From the NCBI GenBank assembly GCA_020746835.1, contig JAGPNK010000013.1:124001-188000 (forward strand): a stretch of DNA of 64,000 nucleotides, read 5' to 3'. Positions 1-10,119 of the stretch are shown piece after piece; positions within the stretch are counted from its first letter, which is position 1; each line of letters begins with the position of its first letter. Origin of the DNA: Stachybotrys elegans. Taxonomy: Eukaryota > Ascomycota > Sordariomycetes > Hypocreales > Stachybotryaceae. Below the pieces are notes generated by a model that ran no database searches, was not told where the DNA came from, and saw only the letters and a list, made by a program, of their open reading frames with translations. The position numbers and the translations under genes are program-made.

Positions 1-2310
1 GATTGGTGCAATCTCGCCGTGCAATATCATCATCATGTCACGTACGACTCAGTCCAGGTCGGCGCGGTGACACACCAGAAGAAGCATAGAAGGCGTCCCG
101 GCGTCGGAGCTTCAAGACAGTCTCTCTCACGTGGAAACCTAACTTGCTAGTGGCGGTCGGAGGTGGGGAGAGGGGGTTTTGGGACCGGCGTGGCATCCAC
201 TGCTTGGACTACTCTTCACCGTTGGGTAGGGGGAGCAGAATTGAACCAAGGGCGGGGGCGATGATGGATGATAGATAGACACACGGAGAGAAATGCTTGC
301 TGGAATTCCAGTCAACCTCGCTCAAGGCAGTCTTGGGACGCCATCGTGGGTATTAGCGCGCCTGGTGGCTGACTCTGGCCTTCACCGTTCGGAAGACAGG
401 ATAGAAAAGGTGGAGATTGGAAAAAGGGAAGAATGCGCCGGTCCCAAACGAAGCCTGAATCGCCCAAGCTCGAAAAAAAAAACGGCCAGGACGGCGCGTG
501 GGGGAGAGGCCAAGAAGAAACGGCTGTCCGTTAGCCAGATGGCTGGATACCAGAAGGGGGGCTTACCATGAAGTCAGGTAGAGTTTGGTGGGATCAATCG
601 CCAGGCACCAATATCTCAATATCGTATGATACTGAGTTTCTAGCATATCTACGGCCATCTCTCCCCCCTCCAACCCCACCACTCTCTCTTTCCCTTGTCT
701 ACTTGAGCGCTGGCTCTTGAGCCTCCTCTTTGCTCCACGATATGGGCACTGAGGTACGCGCCCGCGGCCATGCCCATGCCCCATGCCCAGGCACATTGCG
801 CAGGTGGTGGGAGATGGATAGATAGTAGGATTTCCCGTGAGCACGGGGCCACGGTGCGTCCCGTCGAAGGATGCATACATAAGATGGGCATGTTAGGGGG
901 GGGGAGTACGAGCCGATCGAATCTTGCAAAACCATAATCATCCCTGGCAAGAGTCGAGCCAGGCAAGGCATCCTCTGTGAGTGCCTTTACGCGCCCCTCC
1001 CCCCATCCCATGGCATCACATCACACACCCCGGCATGCCATGTGAGCGAGCGCACATTTGCGACCATACCGGGACGAGCCCTTGGATTTTCTGGGTCAAC
1101 TATGACATCTAAAACGCGTATTGGCTGGGGGGTGGTTGGAGCTTGTGTTTCCCTGTGACGAAGTGTGATTTGTGGAGGAGGCTTGGCCATATCTTGCGAT
1201 GAAAAAAAAGGGAGGGAATGCCACGAGGGGAGGCGTTACAAGGTGAAGTCCTGTCTTGGCGCTGGGGCTAGCACGTTGCCATCTTGTTTCTTTGCACGGA
1301 TTTTCCCTATCACATTATTTCATCCATCATTTTTTAGTCCATGAGTTGGACGCCGCTGAGGTTAGGGGGGAAAAAAAAGAAAGGAAGAGCAAAGGGAAGA
1401 TCCAGAACAGGGCCCACGAAATAAGGAGGGAAGCGGCGCGAGGGGCTGTCAAAACCTACGTCGAGACTAGAATAAATCGAGTAAAAGAAGAAAACCACCC
1501 GAATGCGAGATGATGTTGTCTCGCAAATCAATCTCAAGTTTTCCCCCTCTTAGTCAAGGCTGAATGGAAGGGGGGAGGGGGGGGAGGACGCCGTAACAAG
1601 CTCGACGCAGTTCCGCGGTGGAGATGAGTTTAGCGCGGGCTTGGTGTCTGCTGGCCTGAAGGAAAACGAAAAACAGAACCAGGGCGCTGGAAAATGGGCT
1701 GCGGCGGCGGCGGCGGGGGGAGGGATCGCTAGTCCGCAAGAGGGGGCCTAAAACAAGTGCTGCTGTTTAAGATGCTGACTTTGCAAAGCAACACCCACCC
1801 CTGACATCAGCCCGAGCTAGCAACACACGAATTACCGCTTTCGGCAAGACTGACGAGCTGCTGGCGCTGCTGCCCTAACACAATAACAACGCTGTAGGGG
1901 GACAGCCCCGGGTCCCCGGGTAGGGCAGACAGGCCACAGTGAGAGAGGGAAGGAAGGAGGAGGGGCGAGACCGCTGGGCGGGCTGTGCTGGGCGCGGTCG
2001 GAGCCGAGGGGAGGGCTTAGCTGCCGGCTCACTTCTCACCAGCTGGCTGGGAACAGAACAGGTGAGGTCAGTCTAGGCAACGTAGATTTATGCATGTTTT
2101 ATGTTTTGTCGTTTTTTATTTTATTTTACTTTTTTGGTAGTAAGATACCTATGGTATGGTAGTTGTACACGATTCCTTCTAGCATTAGGGTTCTGATTGT
2201 TCCCCCCTCCCCCCCATTTCCCTCATTCTTTTCCATCCTTCGCCCGCCCGCCGCCGCCCACGAGTTGCTTCCACAGCGGCGCGCCGCCACGACGTCTAGG
2301 TTGGTGTTTG

Positions 2311-2332
2311 GGTGGTGGTGGTGGTGGTGGTG
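2311..2332. repeat. GGT trinucleotide microsatellite
   Basis: Seven or so GGT units in a row in non-coding DNA. In one frame they create a spurious tryptophan tract, one reason the surrounding open frame is not taken as a gene. Confidence 0.9.
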
Positions 2333-4206
2333 GGGGAGGCTAGTAAAGAAGCCTTATTTAGGTAGACTGGGAGCCACACGCACGGCAGCATGGCACGGCT
2401 CTATGTATATAGTACTAGTAGTATCTACCTATACGCGGATGGGGGAGTCTGTTCTGGCAAACGGGGCCGGCGCTGCGTGTAAAAATAATCTATTCACTTT
2501 TTCGGTAATCAATCAAATGCAGCAGAGAGAGAGAGTGTGTGTACTCAATCTCCGTTATCTGGGCACGGGCTGGCCGTCGTTGGTGAGGTTGAAGAATGTA
2601 CCCTTTTTTCTTCCTCTCTCTCTCCCCGCCTGCGGGATGATGTATGTGATGATGTGTGTAGCTCTCGTCTGTCATACGGGCAGACCTTGCGGAAAGGCGC
2701 AGCATCCCAGGCCACTTGCAAATGCAGGTTCGATAGCCATGGGCCCTGTCGTGCATTGCATCATGCACGACTCTCATTCCTGGCCATGTTTCCTTTTTCT
2801 CCCCCATTCTTTGCTTTTTGATGCATCCATTTTTTTTTGCTCTATTCTGGCTTCTTTCCATTGCCGCATTTACTCTCTTTACTTCCTTGTCGTTTTGGTT
2901 TGGTTTCAATATTTCGCTCATCTCCGCCCGCCGATGACACTCGGGGCCCTCTCCCCCTCCCCGGGGATCGCAGCGCCTCACGCGCCTCTCTGATGTCTCT
3001 GACTGGCTGCTCGCCGGGTACCGCCCTCATACTTGGGTAGAAACGCCAGGACTGAGACACCAGTCGAGAACGCGGTCGTGTGTGTGTGTGAAAACGATAG
3101 CGGGAAACACATGCACGCATGTGTGTCTAAGACATGCTGCGGCTGCCTTTTCCAGTCCCCTGCATATCTGCTACAGTATTGACGCTTTGGTGCCTGCTGT
3201 AGGCCAATCTAGATGGCTGTCGCAGCGCAATCCCACGAGGCTCTGGTCCCCGCCCCGCGTCCCATCTCTTGCTCCCGTCTGGATCTTTATTCCTCTTTGG
3301 GAGAGGAGGGGGAAGGCGGAGAGCCCAAAGCTGGGGAATGGATAAACAAGGGCAGAGGGGTGATGATGCTGCTGCCGCTGCTGCTCAATGGTGTGATGGG
3401 ATACGAAAAGTACAAGCCATCTTGCCTGCTCCCGTTGGGCCTCGCTCAGGTTCGAGGCTACCTAGACCGTATCAACCCATACACTTTGGTTGCTTTTTCC
3501 TTCCTTCCTCCTCCCCCCCCCATGTGCACCACCACCTGGTGGCTTGGCCTAGAAGCTCCAGCTGCCACGGTCAAGACTCATCAAGGCGCCGACGTGAAAG
3601 AATGCTCTCTCCGACACGGCCTGTGTGTTCAAGTGTCCAAGGTCGTGACCCCACTCATGGGCTGGGCGAGGCGTTTCTCGTAGGCCGCCTGGCATGGGCC
3701 GGCTGGATACCTCTCATGGACATGGGTGGTAAAGGGAATGGACCAGAGAGCTCCCAGGGATTCCCAGAGGGCTTCTCTTCTCTCCAGACCAACACACGCC
3801 CCTTCCCCCCCTCTTCGCACTCCCCTCCCTTAAGGGACTCCTTCAGTCGGCGATGATGACTCTACGCAAAGGTATCCAGTACGCGAGGCTTTCACCACGC
3901 CCCCGTCCTGCCAACCCCTGCCGCTACAGCGCCGGAAGCACTCGACTGAGCTCGGAAGCAGGCGCTGACCATGTTTACGGCTGGGGTTCCAAGAGGTAGA
4001 AGCTACTCGCATCTCGTGTACAGCGCAGCTTCGATGGGAGAGCATGCGAATCTCCACCACCCATATTTTCTTTGTTCTTGCTGCTGCTCCCAGTTCCCAA
4101 TTCCCAAGGTTCGAGGGCCAAGGGATCGCCCTACCCGATACTGACACCCCGTTTCATCGAGCTCAATCTAGAGGGGACACGCCCAGCCTACCACCTCAAC
4201 ACCACA

Positions 4207-4235
4207 GCACACACACGCACACACACCACCACCAT
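4207..4235. repeat. CA/CCA microsatellite
   Basis: A run of CA units passing into ACC units, in the non-coding region upstream of the zinc-finger gene. A related (CA)(CCA) tract lies at about 4805-4850. Confidence 0.85.
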
Positions 4236-5443
4236 GTGCTTGCTCCCCTTCCCCTTGCGCCAAAATTCAGCGTGCGGTAGTGTGGTCTTCCCCCGGCCTG
4301 CTGCGTGCATGCAGCATGTAGGTCTTATACACACTTGCTTGCCCCCTTTCTCGCCATAAGGCGAACCGGAGAATGGCGCCCAAGTACCGGCTGAAGCCAC
4401 GCGCAGGGGCCAGCCAGGGGAGGGGGCAGAAGAGGAGAATGCGGCGAGAGGACGAGGATGAGGGCGAGGACGAGGACGAGGACATGTGGGATATGGCTTG
4501 GTATGCACCTCGTACGTAGGACTTTGGTGAAGAGCCGAGGGAGCGGGGGAATGACAAAGTGAAAAAGAGACAGAGAAAGAGAAAGAGCATGTGTGTGCGC
4601 GTGTGTAACACCCACCCGCCTGCTATCATAGGGGTGGACTTGGGCGGCATACTGATCTATCACGCCATGACCAAATAAAGATGATAATACCGGAACGTCT
4701 CTTCTCCAGCGGTGGTGGTGACTGGTGTTTGTTTGCCTACCTCTTGGGTCTCCTTGCCCATCACACCACCAGCGGGCAGTCCAGTCCAGTCCAGTTCAGT
4801 CGGCGCCCACACCCACACCCACCACCACTACCACCACCACCACCCCTGTACAGCGACACCCCCTCTATCACCCACACCCACACACCTCCCCTTGCTGCCC
4901 ACCCCCGAGTGTGTCTCTTCCCACCCCCTCCCATCCCTGGTCTCTCCATTGAGGCTTGCGCTTTCTTTTCCCTAGTATCGCAGCCAAAGTAGATCCTCTC
5001 ACTTATTCGAGGACCCCAGTTGCAGATGCTGGCCTACCTGCGGGCTACGACCTATATCTACATTCGAATCCCCTCTCACCATCCGATCTCACGACCTCAT
5101 CAAGACTCGCCTTCAGGCCAAGAAACATCTTCTTGCCATCTCTCATCTTTGCTCTTTTGCGACGCCTTGGCCTTGCCTCTTGTTCCTGCTGTTCCTGTCC
5201 AAGACAACGAACCGCGCCTCGCTGCCAAGCCCCTCGTCCAATTGCACTTCTCGCAACACCACCCGGCAGACATCCTACCTATATCTTGTCCACTTCTCTC
5301 CTCCCGCAACACGCCACCGAAGACGCGACCTTCGCATCAATCAGTCTTCTTTCCATTCGTTAGCAATAGCTCGGTGCTTCCACTCTACAACGCAGCCCCC
5401 CAGAAACCTGTCGAGTAAACAGGGTATGAGAAGGTAGTCTTTG

Positions 5444-5527
5444 GTGAGCTCCCCCCCTCCCCCTCCTTGACCAGCAACATGCTCCTCCAGAAAGAACACA
5501 ACTCTAACTTGGCCGTCTTCTGTGTAG
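5444..5527 (+). other. Candidate 5'-leader intron of the zinc-finger gene
   Basis: A GTGAGC donor at 5444, a CTAAC branch-site match at 5504-5508 and a TAG acceptor ending at 5527 define a possible 84-nt intron just ahead of the ATG at 5640. Its removal would delete several upstream start codons. This is inferred from splice signals only. Confidence 0.45.
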
Positions 5528-5639
5528 CCCGGCGACAGCTTAGTGCAATATCGGCTGCCTGCCACCATCCTCTGATCGCGTCGTCGATCCGTCTGCTCCC
5601 TCTTCAGCCAGCAGCAGATCCGCAGCTTCGTCCTTCACA

Positions 5640-7937
5640 ATGGCCTCCATTGCTGAACAACCATATAACATGTTCTCGCATCACCACGAGGGTGACGAGT
5701 TCCCTCGATATCCTGACCCTACGCAGACCGTCTTCACCTGCGGACCGGCCAACCTGACCATTCCTGCCGATGCCTTTGGAGCCTTCCCGCGATCCGCCCA
5801 GGACGTCTATCCCGCTTCCATGGGCTTCGAGCCCTCCCCCTTCACCGAGGCCTCAACCTATCTCGTCAACAACCGTGCCTCTCCCGGCATGTATCCCGAT
5901 GACAACGAGATGCGCCTCTCCGCTTCGGCCCGCTCCACCACCAACTCTACCATCAGCTCACCCGAGTCCAACCACGGCCAGACGGGGTCTCTGCACGACT
6001 GGCAATTCCAGCCCAGCATCGTCAGCAGCGACTACATCGCGGGCGCCGAGTATGGCTTCCCCGCCTCCGCTGTCGAGGAGCTCGGCTTTGAATTTGCCCA
6101 GCACAAGGCCTTTGTTGGTGAGTCGTCTACCGCTTCTTCCATCCGCTCGTCCCAGCCACCAAGCCCTGGGACCCCGTCCTTTTCCGCCTTCTTTCCTTCT
6201 TCATCTTCTGCTCGTACTCCTACGGCGCGCTCCCCCGGATTGAGAGATTCCCATCATGCTCCCGCTCCTGTTTTCTCCTCTTCCGTTCCAGGCACATTTC
6301 CTGTCTCTCCCTCTTCTCTTCCTTCACGGGATTTGGCGCTCCAATTGGCATCCGCTCCTGGTCCGTCTGAGACATTATCTCATTCTTCTTCCTGGCCCAT
6401 TGCCCACGAGAGTGGGAACCCCTCACGCAAAGCCTCCGTCGCCCTCATCTCTCCAAATGGCGGTCTATTTCCGAATTCTCTTGAGTCTTGTTGGTTCCAT
6501 CCGCAAACTTTGGCACACATCACCATGTGGAACGCTTTGGCTGACAATGCATCTTGTACAGACCCCGCCTTGATCAACGGAGACATTGGCCGCCCTCCCA
6601 TGGGCATCTCCCCCTACGACGCCCAGTTCCAGCAGCCGCGCCACCCTTACCCGACCTCTCCTTCAGCCACATCGTCTTCGCCCCAGCCCAACATGCTCCG
6701 CACCAGCAGCTCCTCCCCTTTCCTCCACAATGGTGCCTTCCAGCCTGCCTTCAGCAGCCCATATCCCGCTCCCATGGATCCCCATGGCCGTCGCCCCAGC
6801 ATCGGAGGAGCCTTCATCTCGCCCACCTCGACTGGGGACTACCACAGTGGTGACGAGAACAAGGAGAAGCAGCGCTGCCAGTACCCCGATTGCGGCAAGA
6901 TCTTCAAGGATCTTAAGGCGCACATGCTCACACACCAGAATGAGAGGCCGGAAAAGTGCCCCATCACTCACTGTGAGTACCACATCAAGGGCTTCGCCAG
7001 GAAATACGACAAGAACCGTCATACCTTGACGCACTACAAGGGAAGCATGGTGTGCGGCTTCTGTCCTGGATCTGGCTCGACGTCCGAGAAGTTCTTCAAC
7101 CGCGCAGATGTCTTCAAGAGGCACCTGACTTCGGTCCACGGTGTTGAGCAGACTCCCCCCAATAGCCGCAAGAAGGCTACCGGCACCATCAACGCCGGCA
7201 AGAAGCTCACCGGGTACGCACCCGACGCCACCGGCAAGTGCAGCACTTGCACCCAGACCTTCGCCAACGCTCAGGAGTTCTACGAACACCTGGACGACTG
7301 TGTCCTGCGCATTGTCCAGCAGGAGGATCCCTCCGAGGCCGTCAACGCCAAGCATCTCGCCGAGGTCGAGAATGACAAGGCTGTCCACCAGACCCTGGAG
7401 AAGAACAACCTTCCCACCACCACTCAAGTGGCTTCCATCCAGGATGATGATGACGATGACATGGCTGACGATGATGTTGATGACATGTCTGGCACTGCTT
7501 CGCCTGGCGTCAAGAGGAAGAACACCAACCCCGCTGGCGGTGTCCAGAAGTCGCGCGGCCTCACCTTCTCCCGCAATGGCCAAGCCATGCACAAGATCAA
7601 GGGGCGCAAGCACCGCCGTGACTACCCTACCTCCTGGGGCTTTGACAAGGGCCGCATGACCATGAAGAAGCGTGTCATGGCCGTCTTTGATGGACCCCGC
7701 CGCCTGGCCAAGGATGACATGATGCTGTCCACCGAGTACGAGATGCGCTTTCCCCTCTCCGACGGCAAGTCGTACGTCACGGATCTGGATATCCTGACGC
7801 TGAAGCGCGCCGACGCTTTCCACAATGCCACCAAGGAGGAGAAGGGCCCCTGGATCTCCGACGATCCTACAGAGGAGGAGATCAAGGAGATGCAAGAGAT
7901 GCAGGAGATCCTCGCCCTCAGCCCCGCTAGCATCTAA
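5640..7937 (+). CDS. C2H2 zinc-finger transcription factor with a frame-preserving intron
   Basis: Probable nuclear DNA-binding regulator. Two exons are most likely, 5640-6117 and 6562-7937, giving 617 residues. The 444-nt intron between them contains no stop, so the unspliced frame also reads through to 765 residues. The N-terminal half is Ser/Pro-rich. From about residue 265 (spliced numbering) come three clustered Cys/His fingers: CQYPDC followed by LKAHMLTH, CPITHC followed by RHTLTH, and CGFC followed by KRHLTSVH. A fourth, divergent finger with CSTC starts near residue 386. An acidic Asp run and then basic segments follow. The C-terminal 120 residues look well conserved in composition but match no domain I know. 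I cannot assign an ortholog. The first in-frame ATG was chosen; the stop is TAA. Confidence 0.88.
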   Translation: MASIAEQPYNMFSHHHEGDEFPRYPDPTQTVFTCGPANLTIPADAFGAFPRSAQDVYPASMGFEPSPFTEASTYLVNNRASPGMYPDDNEMRLSASARSTTNSTISSPESNHGQTGSLHDWQFQPSIVSSDYIAGAEYGFPASAVEELGFEFAQHKAFVGESSTASSIRSSQPPSPGTPSFSAFFPSSSSARTPTARSPGLRDSHHAPAPVFSSSVPGTFPVSPSSLPSRDLALQLASAPGPSETLSHSSSWPIAHESGNPSRKASVALISPNGGLFPNSLESCWFHPQTLAHITMWNALADNASCTDPALINGDIGRPPMGISPYDAQFQQPRHPYPTSPSATSSSPQPNMLRTSSSSPFLHNGAFQPAFSSPYPAPMDPHGRRPSIGGAFISPTSTGDYHSGDENKEKQRCQYPDCGKIFKDLKAHMLTHQNERPEKCPITHCEYHIKGFARKYDKNRHTLTHYKGSMVCGFCPGSGSTSEKFFNRADVFKRHLTSVHGVEQTPPNSRKKATGTINAGKKLTGYAPDATGKCSTCTQTFANAQEFYEHLDDCVLRIVQQEDPSEAVNAKHLAEVENDKAVHQTLEKNNLPTTTQVASIQDDDDDDMADDDVDDMSGTASPGVKRKNTNPAGGVQKSRGLTFSRNGQAMHKIKGRKHRRDYPTSWGFDKGRMTMKKRVMAVFDGPRRLAKDDMMLSTEYEMRFPLSDGKSYVTDLDILTLKRADAFHNATKEEKGPWISDDPTEEEIKEMQEMQEILALSPASI
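6118..6561 (+). other. 444-nt in-frame intron (exitron-like) of the zinc-finger gene
   Basis: The donor is GTGAGT, the branch-site match is CTGAC in GGCTGACAATG, and the acceptor is TTGTACAG. The intron is phase 1 and joins to a GAC codon. It is 3 x 148 nt and stop-free in the gene's frame. The insert is T-rich and Ser/Pro-coding, unlike the GC3-rich exons on either side, which favours it being normally spliced. Confidence 0.72.
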
Positions 7938-10119
7938 GATGATGCTTCCCCCTCTTAACCCACCTCTTCTACATGCAAAACACAACCACCACACGAAAGC
8001 AAACGCAACGAAACCCCCCTCAATAAAAAAAAGAACCTTGGGAAGCATGATGGGATGGCGCACGCGGTCTGTACGGGACAAATGACTTGGCGAGACAAAT
8101 ATTTATGACGACAGGACGGATTTACCCTCCGAGACTCCAGCTGGTTTCTATGGTTTGAGAGTCGCAACGAAATGATACCCTATGATTTTTCTTCTCTTCT
8201 TTCCTTCCTATCCCCAGCACCGAGTGTGTCAAGTCACTCCTCGAAGGAGGGGATGACGTGGGGCTTTCTTTTTTCTTCTTCTTAATATTTCAACTTTATC
8301 CATGTATCAATGGGGGAAATGGTATTTCAGGGCTTTCCCCGACTACTGTCTGCGGAATTGGAAATTTGGGTATGGACGTCCGGACGGGAGTAATTGTTTT
8401 GCTTGTTTTTGTTCTTCCCCTCCTTATTGGCTAATGGACAGGATTGTCCCGACGGAAATGGCAAATTCAAATTCATACGTCTTTCACACACACACACTCT
8501 CTCGCTCATGTGCTGATGCTCACCGGATGGTGATTGATGCTTGCTTGCCCTGTGACGTCTTTGCCTTCGCTTGTGGATAGGTCCATGCATGGGCAAGTCA
8601 CACAGACAGACACACGCCCACCCCATGTCGGCCCAACCTTGCGTGCTTACTTACCTTGTATGTGGCAGTGCTGACCGACAGATATGTCTTCAATTGGCTG
8701 GATGGGGGAATCGGCGACGCCGGCCAGAGCCTCCCCCTCCCCTCTCTTTCTTTTCTTTTGGTCGGGGCCATGTGTTTGTGCGGCGCCAGATCGTGGCTGA
8801 TGCGCCCAAAACCTGGTATGGTTGGTTTCGCACACCGTCTGCACGCACACGATGCGTGAAATACCAGCAGTGGCGGTGTGCAAGGCCCGTCTCTCCCCCA
8901 TCTCGCTCAATTGCCGGGTTCGCATTTTTTTTTTCTTCCCGCGGGCGGTCCCAGCCGAAGCCGCCGCCTCGTTAGTTTCAAGCGAGATGAAGACCGACAA
9001 AACCACCTTTGTCATGTCCCTTGCTCGAATGGTTTGCCGAGCAGGGGGAGTATAAGCTGGGTCGAGTCGTTAATCCGAGAGTCGCAGCGGCCGAACCCCG
9101 ACATCCTTATTGCGCAAAGCCGGAGATGAAGCCGTGTTGTTGTGTCCATGTTGTCCCCAGCCTGCCTTATTCGTTTACATCACCAAGTGCATGGCCGTCC
9201 GACACGTAAGTTCGTTGCGTGCTCCTGCAAGCTCAACAGAGAAAGTCCAGCTTCGTCGAGGAGCGTCTTCTCCGGCGGCGTGCTATGGGTTGTCGTCGAT
9301 TTCCATGTGTATAACGGGTGTCCATGGTGGTGACACATCAAAGGAGCCGCAAGCTGAGTAGGAAGCCCTCATGTTTTTATACCCAGCGCGGTTCGTACCC
9401 ATTCCTCCTCCAACTCCCCCGAGGAGGAGTGCATCTTTCCATTCAGAAGGGGGAAGGACGGCCCTTTATATAAACATCGTCACCTGGCATGTGTCTCCTT
9501 TTTTCAGCTGGTGGCTTCCGCCGCGTCACGCAGAGTGGGCTGGCTAACGCACAGCTCACCCCATATTCGCTTCGAGGGAGGACGACAAAAGTTCGGGATC
9601 GTCATCGCCGTGCCGTGCTTTGGGTTAAAACCGCCAGTCCGGTCCGGAGGGTGGGAGGGAGGGGAGACGAGTCGGCCTCCCTCTCCCCCCCACCCAGCTG
9701 AATGCTGCTGCTGCCGAGGGGATAGGTTGTGAGAGCACGACTCGTTGCTCCGTCGAGCTAGGCCTTGGCAGCTGAGGGCCATGAGACCAGCCGTGGCTGA
9801 TGGTGCGGGCGCCACCAGTGCCATGTCACCGCTTCAGCTGAAGGCACTAACGTCCAACTACATGGTGAATGCTGTGCGTGGATTCGTTCGTGCGAGGCTT
9901 CATTTGACAAAAGGTCCTCTTGTGACCCGTTCTTTCCTTCCATTGTGACTTCTCCTGGCTTCTATTCTGTCTAAGCGACTACTGAATCCCCATTTGTCCT
10001 CATCACGATCATCCGCCTCTCAAATTTATACCGAATTCCTATTCGCTCGGTCTTGTTCCGTGCCATTTCCCCTTCGTCATGTCCCATCCAGCTGAAGACA
10101 CGGCGACGTTCGGCACCAA
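7938..10119. other. Convergent intergenic region (zinc-finger gene / vps3)
   Basis: This holds the 3' ends of two convergent genes and no supportable gene. An AATAAA poly(A)-like signal lies at 8022-8027, 85 nt after the zinc-finger stop, followed by T-rich DNA. A short CA/CT microsatellite is at about 8486-8503. Short open frames on both strands have no recognisable content. Confidence 0.6.

Larger units (their letters stand above)
1..5639. other. Long gene-free upstream region and leader of the zinc-finger gene
   Basis: I see no convincing gene in these 5.6 kb. The open frames are short, shift between strands, lack ATG starts or follow simple repeats. The DNA is rich in pyrimidine runs and microsatellites, such as a GGT run at 2311-2332 and CA/CCA runs at 4207-4235 and 4805-4850. 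The last kilobase (about 4700-5639) is CT-rich with many short upstream open frames and looks like the transcribed leader of the downstream transcription-factor gene. Long leaders and promoters are common for fungal developmental regulators; that this applies here is inference. Confidence 0.5.

Noticed and set aside
2163..2993. 276-codon open frame upstream of the zinc-finger gene
   Set aside because: No ATG at its start, a tryptophan run produced by a GGT microsatellite, and no domain-like content. Composition-driven.
6663..8081. 472-codon antisense frame across the zinc-finger gene
   Set aside because: A mirror of the GC3-rich sense codons; the protein is Leu/Val/Gly-rich without motifs, while the sense strand has clear zinc fingers.
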